Source: Apus apus
Taxonomy: Eukaryota > Chordata > Aves > Apodiformes > Apodidae
Length of the DNA stretch: 64,000 nucleotides
Direction of reading: 5' to 3'
Assembly (NCBI RefSeq): GCF_020740795.1
Contig: NC_067283.1
Coordinates: 3,313,659 to 3,377,658 of the forward strand
Each line of letters starts with the position of its first letter. The stretch's first letter is position 1. The notes below the pieces were generated by a model. It made no database searches. It saw nothing but the letters and a program-made list of their open reading frames with translations, and was not told where the DNA came from. Positions 12,901 through 24,900 of the stretch are shown here, piece by piece. The position numbers and the translations under genes were made by a program.

Positions 12901-15900
12901 AGAGGGGGATCAGCAGCAAGGTGGACTTGGCCAGTCTCCTGTTGGAAAGACAAATGGGAGTCATTAGAGGAGAAGGAAGAGGAGCTAAAGGGTAAGCTGA
13001 GGAGAAATCCAACAGCTGAGCCCTATGCTTCTCCAAAACTTTAACCTGCTGATTACCTGGATCATGATGGCTTGTACCATGCATCTAAAGTGCCTTTGTC
13101 TGCCCTTGGGAGTTGTGATATAGGCCACTTAGCCCCAGGTCTTGGGGACATCCAGCCTCTCAACAGCACCCTCACTGAGGCAGCACCAGCAGGCTGCCCC
13201 CATCCAGAGGGAAGAAGTGCCTGGGACACAGTGAAACAGAAGGTGTTGAGATAGCAACTCACAGCCTCACCTCCCCTGGACCACTCTGATGACCGGGGCT
13301 GGGATGCAGTGACAAGTGGAGCTGCTTCCTCAGCTGGGCACAGTTACTGTAGGGCAGCTCAAACTCAGCAAGGACCATAGAAGCACAGAATCTCAGAGCA
13401 GTTTGGGTTAGAAGAGGCTTTAAAGGTCATCTAGTCCAATCCACCTGCAGTATCCATACTGACCCAGCAGGTTTCCAAGGATGGAGCATCTACCACCCCT
13501 CTGGGCAACCTGGCCCAGTGTTTCACTACCCTCAGGGTAAAAAATTTCTTCCTAATGTCTAATCTAAATCTACCTTCTTTTAGTTTAAAACCATCACCCC
13601 CTTTCATATCCCTATGACCATGCTGGGAGCATTTCTACAGGTTTGCTTTCCTTATGAGCAGCTCTCCTAAATACCTATGTGCCTCCAGACAAGGCAGAGT
13701 GATCACCCTAGATTCTCTCTCCCTGGCCCACAGACTGCACCTGGTTGTTGATTTCACATGTGGTGACAACATAAATGTGACATCTTTACTCCTAGTAATT
13801 TCCATGGATGTATTTCTTTCTCCTTTCTCTCTTCTTCCCCTCCCACCAGAGATCTTTTTTCATCTCTACAAGCTAAATCATCATCTAGCACTGTCTTTGT
13901 TTGCTTGGGATTTCTGAAAATTACAGCTTCTGGGAGAGAAATGGTATGTTTAGCTCTGAATAATGACAGGCTATTGCACAATGAATGTCTCCAAAGGAGG
14001 GAAAGGATCAGTATCAGTGCTTAATGGCACCAGGCTGTGTAATCAGAGGTCTAATTAGGAATAGACTATTATTTATTAAATATAATATTTATTAAAATAT
14101 AGTTGAGGGAAAAAATAAATAAATGAAGGGCTTAAGGATACTTATGGGGGTTTTGCCTTCCTTGGTCACCCACATCCTCCTGTGTCCCCCTTTCCCAGAG
14201 GCTTGTGGAGGAATTAAAACTGCAGCTGGGATGTTGGAAATACTTGTTCTTCCATCTGCAAAGCCTTCACCTCCAAAGTCTCACCAGGCTCAGTCCCCTC
14301 AGACCATCTTCATTTATTTGCCATCTGTATAAGCCCGCTGGGAAGGCTGCTGTGCCAGCTTTATGGAGATGATGCTCATCACTGTATCTCCCAGTAGACC
14401 TTTCCAGCTTTCCCTGGGCCTGGCCCAAAGACCATTTGACATTAAGATTGTGGCTGGAGCTGAAAGGAGTTGGGTGTGACTCGTTCCAGGCAAAACAAGT
14501 GCCTATAGGAAGCCGAGGAGCTTTCCAGGAATTTCCCTTCCCTCCCACATTGCTCACTAGCAGGCACATCCCTGTTCATAGTGGGTAGATCCAAAATTTG
14601 GGTCCTCTTGGCTGTCTTGCTCTGCCAGTGGACTGTCACTGTCATTGGTGACCACCTGGGTACCACGGTCCTCGCTCTTAGAAGCAGCTCTGAGCAGTGT
14701 GACCCACACTAGTATCATAGAACCATAGGATAATAGACTGGTTTGGATTGGAAGGGACCTTTAAAGGTCATATAGTCCATCTCTCCTGCAGTGAGCAGGA
14801 CACCTTCAACTAGATCAAGTTGTTCAGAGCCTTGTCCAACCTGACCTGGAATGTTTCCAGGGATGAGGCACCTACCAGATCTCTGGGCAACCTCTGCCAG
14901 TGTCTCACCAGCTTCGTTGTAAAAAATTTCTTCCTTATATCTAGTCTAAATCTCTCCTCTTTCAGGTTAAACCCATCACCCCTTGTCCTGTCACAACAGG
15001 CTCTGTTAAAAAGTTTGTCCCCTCATTGTAGAATGACAGAATGATGGGGGTTGGAAGGGACCTCTGGAGATCACCCAGTCCAACTCCTCTGCTAAAGCAA
15101 GTTCACCAGGAGCAGGTACCACAGGATCATGTCCAGACAGGTTTTGAATATCTTCAGAGAAAGAGACTCCGCAACCTCTCTGGGCAGCCTGTTCCTGTAT
15201 CATCCAGTCCTAATTCCCAAGGTCCCAACACAGGAGAAAGCAACTCATTTCCTAAGCAGATCACAGCTCAGTGAGTATCCACACTGGCTTTGCAGAGATC
15301 TCTCTTTTCTCTAAGCTTTCACAAGCAGTCAACCTAGAGGAGATGGATGTGGCGCTACCTTCACGTACCATATTCATAGACACACTGTTTGCAACCTCCA
15401 GTGGGTTAGAAAATTTTATCTTATGATTTCAGACAACATCAGGGCCTCAGTTATAGCATTTTCTCTCCTGGCTGGACTGTGACAATGAAAAGGGCATAAA
15501 TGCCAAACCTCGGGACCCCCCTCCTCCAGTTTGCACAACACCCCAAACCAGTCTCTTGCTCCCAGCACTGAGCTTCCCCAGGATGCTGAGTGACATTTTA
15601 GGTCTCAGTTTGACCTCAAGGCAAGGCCCTAGGGTCTCACTCTGTGATATTTAAAAGACCTCCCCCCTCAACACTGCACTGATGAAAATCATCTTCCCAA
15701 GTCATGGTGTGATTTCTCCCAGGAAGCTAAACCCTGGCTGTTCAGGAGGCAGAAATTCTTGGAAGATTGTCCAAGAGCTGGGTAAATCTACCTGCTGGAA
15801 GCTGTGGCTTCTCAAAAACCGCATTACTTCCAGTTCCAGCACAGAGTGCACTGCTTAGATCTACTCTTCTTGACAAATACACATGGTGACAGGTAATTTA

Positions 15901-18900
15901 GGGAGAGCACATCTCCACTAGCTTGCACTGAGCCTGCTCCTCTCCTTGGGAGTGGCGACAGTGAACAAACATTTTAGTCATGCTCCTTGAACACAAAATG
16001 GAAAAGTTACTCAGGAAACTTTGGGGATAATATTGATCTCTGACTATGTGCAGAATAGAAAGAGATGGATTTTGCTCCGGAGCTCTGTTGTAGAAAACAG
16101 CTCCTATTTACCTGTCAGATTGCTGTCCCATTCCTGCACGTGTCTCTGTCATTTCTAGAAAACTGCTTTGGGAGACTTGTTTTCACAGTTTTCAGTACAT
16201 GAAAGCCCAGTTCAGTGTCTGTAGCACTAATGAGTGAGTCAGCAGCACCTGAACTTCCAGCCTGCAGCTAAACCGAAACCGGTTGGGATTGAACAACCCT
16301 GTCAACATGTTATTTTTGTATATAAAAGAAACAAAATGAAATAAACAAGGGAAGGAGGGTGAAATGCAAATGAGAGATCCCTGATGTTGTTAGTTTAAAA
16401 CATATTTATCTCAGATTTGGCAGGAGGAACCCACACGGGTCATTAGCAGCAGTTCTTTTGCTCTTGGGTCCTGCAGGCAAAACCTCTTGAAGTTCACAGC
16501 TACATTTCAGGTAATAAATGACATGGAAAAGAATTGAGGTACCCACAGTTGCAGATCTCATGCCAAATGGCATTTTTAAAAGGGTCTGGGTGCCAATTGT
16601 CTCTACAGATAGCTGTCTAAATACTAAAAACTTAGGACTACCCTGAGAACTCCCCTTTGATGGGATCCAGCCTTCAGGTTGGGACACCGAATACTTATTT
16701 CCACAGGGAAGTGTGGTGTCTCAGGTCCCACTGCAGTCAATACAGTCAACAGAGACTTCCAGATGCCCCAAAGAACCTGCCTGGTGGGCAGCTGTCACTG
16801 TATAAGGGCACAAGTCTCCCATAGGCCCTGGGTCCTATATGGCAGGTCAAGGCAAGTATCTCAAATATCCTAAAGCATCTAATATGGCTTGGCCATATTA
16901 GCAACTGATTTATGTCCTAATGGAGAGGAGATGTTTTTCCTGCTGGAGAAAGAAGGTGAGGAATTGTAGATGTGAAGATCATTTTGTATACCAGCAGTAC
17001 CTCCTGTTTGGCAGACCACTGTGAGGACTTGGTAGAGTTAGGTTAATGGTTGGTAGAGTTAGGTTATGGTTGCACTTGATGATCTTAAAGGTCTTTTCCA
17101 ACCAGAATGATTCTGTGATAAAGTCCACGTTATTTCCTGTGCTCTGTCTGTTTTAAAAGGCAAAAAGAGCTTTCCTGGCAGCTCCCACTTCGTTGGGAAC
17201 TGTCAAGTAGGAAGCTCTGAACCCAAAGCTCTGTGTGACCTGTGAGGGGATCTGGGCATAACCCTCCTGGTGCCTGCTGGCAGCACTTCTGCTGAGATGA
17301 ATATGAGCCAACTGCTCCAGGCTGCTGCTTAGTACTAGGACATATTTTAATATGCTGATTTAATCTATGTACTTGGCCAAAGGTGTTGCAACCCTGGGGG
17401 TACAAAAGATACAATGCCCAGTTGGAAACACACAAAGGGAGGTGACAGAAAGCAGAGTCTGGTAACGTTGGTGTTTTGTGAAGACAGAAAAAGAGGTAAT
17501 TGGCTTTGGCTGCTGCAGGGAGAAGTTAAGGTCAAATACTGGAATTTCCTTTCATAAGAATCTCTCAAGGCAGATGAAATGCATGATTTAACATCACTAG
17601 AGAGAAAGACACAGTGACACAGCTGGTCAGTAGTTAAGGACCATATTTGTATTGTCTTCCTGCTTGCAGAAGAATGAACTGAGTTCAACTTCTTCACTGC
17701 TCCCTCCAAAGACAAAGAAGATTTATGAGCAGTGACCATGCAGACACTGGGCTTTTGCTTTTCAGTTCTTTTCTAGGAATAATTGAAGAAATATCTAGGA
17801 CAGTTGAAATGCTGAGCCAGGACAGTGGCAAGAGTAAAAAATAAGTCAGTCTGAACTTCTATTTTATTTGCATTGAAGCCAAAATAAATCCATGCAGACA
17901 GGCAGATTTCTTGCACCCTTAAAATACTGCAGCTAGGACTAGTCTTGGCCACTGACACACATACTGATCTCACTTGCATGTTGTTTATAGAATCATAGAA
18001 TGATAGAATGGTGAAGGTTGGAAGGGACCTAAAAGATCATCAAGTTCCAACCTCCCTGCCATGAGCAGGGACACCTCCCACTAGACCAGGCTGCACAAGC
18101 CTCATCCAACCCGCCCTTCAACACCTCCAGGGAAGGGGCTTCCACAACCTCATGATGAAGAATTTCTTCCTGATGTCTAACCTAAATCCCTCTTCCAGTT
18201 TAAAACCATTACCTCTTGTCCTATCAATGCCCTCTCTGGTGAAAACCCCCTCCCCAGCTTTCCTGGAGCCCCTTCAGGCACTGGAAGGTGCTCTAAGGTC
18301 CCCCTGGAGCCTTCTTTTCTCCAGGCTGAACTGCCCCAACTCTCTCAACCTGTCTTCATTATAAACAGCCAAATTAAGGTTGACCTTATACCCCTGGAAT
18401 AAAAGCATTACATCAAGCAAAATTTCTGAGACAATGCTACTTTTCAACAGTGAAGAGAAATGCATTGAATTTACTCAAGCAAGTTTAGAGCTCTGCTTCA
18501 GGATAAGGGAAATTTGCCATAGATCTAATGAGTGTACTGATTTTCTAGATCTCTCCTTGAAAAAGGGAATTGAGACTAGTTGAGAAAAACAAGCCCCCAT
18601 GTACTCGGGACAACTGTTCTTTGTTATCAGGGTCCCTCCACCTTCAGGATCCAAAATATATTAAATATACAAAGAAAAAGCCTATTTTGTTTCATGATCA
18701 TCACTGTTGCTCTCACTTCTTCATCCTTAATCCCTGGAGAAAACCTTCTCACCTGCCTGTTCAAGCTGACACAAAACACACCCAGTTGTTTAAGCAAATT
18801 CCCAGTTTCCTGATTTCTGATAGTTGGCCAACAAACAATTGATTCTGATCAGTGCAGACAGATGCAATAATGAACCAACAGGCAAATGGGTTTCCCAAGA

Positions 18901-21900
18901 ACCCCACAATACGGTTGAAAAGGTCGAGGACTTACGAATATTGGCTGGTTTCATTGTGTCCAACATCTGGGGAATGCAGCTTCTGGACTAAGATACGGAT
19001 GATGCAAATGAAGAGGATGAAGTTGACCTGTCGGGTGGGGGAGAAGGGAAACAGAGAAATCCAAAATTAGTATTTTTCTCTGGTGCAAAGAGACAGTCAT
19101 TAGAGGGGAGCTCCTTTCGCTGCAATTTTTTTTTTGCCATGTTGTTAAAAAGCCATGAGCAGAGAACCCCACTCTGGGAGCACATAGTAAACCGACACAG
19201 GGTGGCAGCCATCTTGGGCCTGACATCAGCCTGCTTGGGACTTTGTGTCATACATCCCAAGTATGATGATGTCAAACCCATAGAGCACAGCTATGCACGA
19301 CGTCCTGCTGCGCGGGGCCGTGCCGACGGGGAAAGAGCCTTGGGAGGGAGCGGAGCGACCGACGTCAAAGCCCTCGGGAGACGGTGACATGGGACCTGCT
19401 GCTGAGCATGTCAAAGGCTGAGGCACTGAGCCAAGGAAACCAAAAGGAAACACAAAGCTGTATCCACTCAAGTGGGCCTCTACTCAACCCCAGTGGGAGT
19501 GTCTTCTCTGGAGAGAAGCTTGAATAGCAAGGGATAGACCTCACCGACACAGCGGAAGACGCTCTCTCCTAGGATGTTAGACCAGAAGAGTCTAGCTAAT
19601 ATCTAGAATTTAGATGGTGCTTTGCACTCAAAAAAAATCTCAAAGTGCTCCACCAACACACTCAAGCAATGGAAGCCTTATTTAATAAAAAAAGGAACAA
19701 GAGTTCCTTAAAAACATCTGGTAGGTGGCATGAGTAGAAGGCAAATCTACTTGCCTTTGAGGTCCTACCCATTGAGTTGGGCTGTTATTCGTGCAACTTA
19801 TGCAATGGAAAGGGATGTCAGGTTTCTGTGGACTGAGTTTAGTTTTAGATTGGCACACAACCTCCTTCTTTATCCTTTGATGGTTAGTGAACGCACAAAC
19901 GATTCTGATTTTTAGACACTCAGTGGCTGGAAGGGATTGTGTTAACCAGCCAATCTGATTTCCTGCAAAAACAGATTGTAAAATTTCCTCTAGCAATTCC
20001 TATATTTATCTCAACAGCAGGTGAATAAAATAGACTGAAGCACATCTCTAATGTAGACACTTTTTTCAAAGGCTACAAGTGCTTGGAAATCAATTGTATT
20101 TCTTGGTTATGATGTATTGCTTAATCAGTTTTTATTTATCCCATGACATCTGTCATAGTTTCTGTTTGTACTTATTTGCTTATAAAATTGGTATGCATCT
20201 GACTTGGTGGCAAGTTAAATTTTATCAGTTCAAAGCAGTATTATCCAGATCAATTACTCTAATGAGCATTGATAGCACCCAAGCTGCAGCACTGAAGGTA
20301 AGATTGGAGCAGTTAAACACTGACTGTGTTGGCTCATGGTGCTCGAGAGCAAACATGGACACAGGGCAGTGATGAGCCAGGTGGAGTATGACTTATAGGC
20401 TGAAAACTGTCTTAGGAGTCTTAGAAGATCTGGTTATCAGGATACTGGAGAAGTTGTGTATTTTTCAGCCTGGAGTATAATCAAAGGCACTTAATCAGTT
20501 CCCAGTGCTTAATATCTTCTATATGTTACACATGTATTTGTTCCTCCCATTGAGATCTATGCTTTATTCCCATGGATACAGAGAAAATGTTGCCTTCCTC
20601 CCTGAAGAAACCTGCTGTTCATCAGACAGCTGTTATCATGCCCTTCCCCTGAGCCAGATTTATATGATATCTGCAGAAGGAAAATCAGAAATTACTGGGT
20701 GAATTTTGTTCAGCAATGAGGAAAAAATGCAGTGGCCAAAAGAAAATACAGATTCTCTGATCTGAGGAGAACAGGGAGTATTTCATTACCAAAAGGTTAT
20801 CTTGGGAAAGGAAAATACTATATATCTTTATATGATTATATAAATAGTTTGAGATGTTTGTTCTAAGTATTGCATTTCTTTTCAGTGAGGTAAGATGTAA
20901 TTATTCAAACAGTTTCAGTTTGAAAACCCTGTATGACAAATGCTACAGAACAAAAAAAGGCTTCTTGTAAAGGTCATGATGTACGTGGAATGAGAAGAAT
21001 TATGTCTAAGAAAAGATTTCTGATTAAAAGAGATATATTTGGTTTGATTTCTGTGCATTCTTTTTCTTCCTTTCCCACATACTCGCCTTTACTTGAGAAA
21101 AGTCATAGCTAAGTTTAACAGGCTCATTTGATTTCAAATTTGGCTTGATACCTGACAGAGGAAACACGTGGTATTCAACAGGGATGGAAAGACTCATGAG
21201 TTCCCCAGATGTGACGTGGTTTCTCTGCTCAGAATTGATCACAGCCAGAGAAGTAAGTAGTTAAGCACTTCTGTTGATTTATCTGGAAATTAGCCAAGCT
21301 TCTTAAGAACTTACTTTAAAAACACTCAGCTGGAATTCAGCTTTCTACTGGTTGCTAGAACCAGAGGCAAAGATCTGGGGAAATAAATCCAACCCCTTTG
21401 CCTCTAGGTAGAGATTTATGGTAGGACTCATCCATTTTAGTTTAGTGTTGATATCTAGAACTGAACAAGTCACCCTGTGCTCTGTATGTGGTCAGCTCAG
21501 AGAAACAAAAACATTTATGGCACAATTAATCTCATCTAATTTAGACATTCACTAATTCATTAGACAAGATGAGGCTTTCCTGGATCTCGGACCACATTCC
21601 TCAGTCTCCCCTGGCTACACAAATCCATGGCTACTCCACTAGAGTGCTGACCAGGTGAGGTCAGAGTGGTCACAGTTAAACCAAATGAGCTCCAAACTCT
21701 TTCTATGGCAAATGGTTAAAGATGTTTATCCCAAAGGTGAACTCCCTCGTCCTAAGACATTCAATATACAGTGGGATTGCATCTGGTAATGCATGTTCCA
21801 TGGACATTTACAGACTTCTCAACACCCCTTTGCCCCCCACACTTAGTATTAAAGATGGCTTTGCAGCCAGCAGAATGTGCTGATACTTTACCAAAATGGA

Positions 21901-24900
21901 CACCAAAATAGGAGTTTTAATGATCCACCAGAATGGGGATTCCACTACTTCCTCCCAGCACCTAAAAAGAAACAAAGACCAGACTTAAAACATAGAATCA
22001 CAGAATCATTAAAGTTGGAAGGGACCTTAAAGATCATGAAGCTCCAACCCCCCTGCCATGAGCAGGGAACCACTAGACCAGGTTGCACAAAACCTCATCC
22101 AACCTGACCTTATAAACCTCCAGGGATGGGGCATCAACAACCTCCCTGGGCAACCCATCCCAGTTCCTCACCACCCTGATAGTGAAGTATTTCTTCCTAA
22201 TATCTAACCTAAATCTCCCCTCTCTCAGTTTAAAACCATTACGCCTGGTCCTATCACTATCTTTGATGGAAAGCTCCACCCCAGCTTTCCTCTAGGCCCC
22301 TTTCAAGTACTGGAAGGCCGTGTCAAGCATGAAGCTCAAGCATCAAGGAAGCAGCTGTGTAACCTCCTCAGGTACTTGGTTTCCCTAAATGCTGGACAGC
22401 TATGCTAGGTTATGAGAAGAGGACTAAACCTGGTGTGCATGAATTACGAGGGGCTGAAGACTCACTTTGCGGTGGCTTTGAGTACTGGTAGGTACCAGCT
22501 GTCCCAGATATAAGGCTCAGAACTCTTTTCCCCTTGGTAATGGAATGGTCTGAAGATACTATCTCAGGGAGAACGTGTGGTAGAATGGTGAATGACAGAG
22601 TCATACAGTCTCAGAGTGGTTGGGGTTGGAAGGGACCTCTGGAGATCATCTAGTTCAACCACTGCTAGAGCAGGATCACCTACAGTAGATCACACAGGAA
22701 CACATGCAGATGGGTTTGGAATGTCTCCAGAGAAGGAGACCTCACAGCCTCCCTGGGCAATCTGTTCCCGTGCTCTGTTACACTCACAGTAAAGAAGTTA
22801 TTCCTTATCATCAGCTTGACCCTCCTATGCTCCAGTTTGTGCCCACAGCCCCTTGTCCTGACATTTCTCCTTCACTGAGGTCTGCTTACAAGGAAATGCT
22901 ATCAAGATCACAGGTTCATGAGGCCTCCAGTACTATCCATCATCACAGATGGGGGTTTTGTTAAGCACAGAGTGATTTGCACCATCAAATAAACCCCTCA
23001 GATGTCCTGGAAATGATGTCAGCAGGCCTATGATGGGATGAGTCCAACTAAATCTAACTAGCTGCACCTGAACTATGAGTCTAGTCAGACCAGTCAATAG
23101 GGTCCAGGGTGTGATTTGCTTCATCCTGAAGTCAGAATTGTCTGCAAACCACACCACCCACCTAGATCATCTGCAACATCAAAGCCAACAAGGAAATGAG
23201 ACAATAGGAATGATGTGGAAATGACTAATACTGCCTGGGACACTTTATCTGCAGACCTCACCAGAATCAGGTGATCAAAGGTGCATTTTTAGGAGAGTAT
23301 TCTTGAAAATCAGTCTGCATTCGTGATGGAAGTAGATCAGTGGAACCCATCACAGACAGTTTCACCTGGATTCAACACACCTAATTCCAGCTGTTGACAG
23401 CACGAGTAATAGTAGGTGAAGAGAGGAACTTTTAGGGCACAGTTCCTGAGACTTATTTTAGGCACCAACTTTAGGATGAAAAGAAGAACACTCCATGGAC
23501 TACACTGACTAAACCTGCACGAGCTATCAAAGGAGACTGAAGTAAATTGCTCACATACAGATGTTTTTACTTAGGCAGGTGCACGATGCCCTTTCATTTA
23601 GAATTTAAATGGCCCTAATTATGTCTAATGCTCTTCATTTTTAAAATAAATTCAGGCAGCCTGAACGAAGGTCACGGTAATTTGGAGGCAGAATGTTTAA
23701 ACAGAAGCTTAATGTTGTTTAACCCATCTCACACAGTTAGGTTTTATTTAATCTGGATTAATTTCCTGTAATTTTTTCTCTGTAGGTAATTTTTAGTATG
23801 CAAAAAAAAAAAAATAACCTGTGTTAGGTATTAGCATATTCTGTAAATTCACATCCTCTTTTGCTTGGCACAAAAATTTAGAGCTTTAAAGCCTCCAGAA
23901 AATGCAAAGAAGGCTGCATCTTTATTAAGAATTGCTGGAGCTTAGTGGGAATATATAGTAAGAAGAATTAGCATCCAGACTGGTTAAATCCTTTGGTCTT
24001 TATCTCATTGCAGAGGCTATCTATTAACAGAGTAAATAAGGCCAGTTTTATGCAGATAGAGTGAAGCCATAAAAGAAATCAGTAACCCTCAGGAAATGTG
24101 TTAGCATGACTATAAATAAAAAATGCAATGAGAAATCTGAGCTGCTTGTCTTCCTGACATAAGGACAAATCAGGACACATTTGGAGGGAGAAAATGGAGT
24201 TAACCACGTGCTGTAAATGCACAGTGAGTTCATAATAAGCACCTGATTTTGTAATTCTCTCGAGTGTTTTCTCATAAAAGCTATTCTAATTACTATAGTA
24301 TGACTGATTGAGTAGAAGTATGAAGGAGAATTGCAGGATCAGATCCTATTTACTGGCATATATTCTCTGATTTCTGCCTTGTTCTCTTAGCTGCTTTCTA
24401 TCTGCTTCTTATATAAAATATCAAAGGCTGCTGCCAGGTTAAAGAGGAAAAATAATAGATCCTAAGATCTGCCTGGGGAAAAAAAACCCACAACAAAACA
24501 AACCAACAAACCAAGGAGTTTTTAGACTTTTTCTGTGGGAGACCTAATGGGTGTGTTTAAATACCTGCTCCACCACAGTATTTAGGGTCTATTCTGCAGG
24601 ATACAAAGCTCTCCTCTGCATGGGGCAGCTGCCAAATGTGACCATAGAACCATAATATTGCTTGGGTTGGAAGGGACCTTAAAGACCAACCTGGCCTTGA
24701 AACCTTCCAGGGATGGGGCAGTCACAACTTCTCTGGGCAACTTGTTCCAGTGTCTCACCACCCTCACGCTAAATAATTTAATCCTAACATCTAATCTAAA
24801 ACTCCCCTCTTTCAGCTTTAAACCATTCTTGTCATCTTATCACTCCATGCACTTGTCAAATGTCCCTCTCCAGCTTTCCTGTAGCCCCTTCAGGTACTGG

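Larger units (their letters stand above)
12939..18935 (-). other. VIPR1: VIPR1 intron 10 (6.0 kb)
   Basis: Holds CR1 copies at 17.99 kb (minus), 17.03 kb (plus fragment), an abutting pair at 14.71-15.21 kb (minus) and one at 13.38 kb (minus). 15.2-17.0 kb is unique sequence with nothing recognised. Confidence 0.85.

Noticed and set aside
12809..12938. Assignment of the receptor as secretin receptor, VPAC2 or PAC1
   Set aside because: TM6-TM7 ([12 protein letters not shown]), TM1 ([10 protein letters not shown]), ICL2 (FFSERKYFW) and the C-terminal QAEFSLV fit VPAC1 better than the others.
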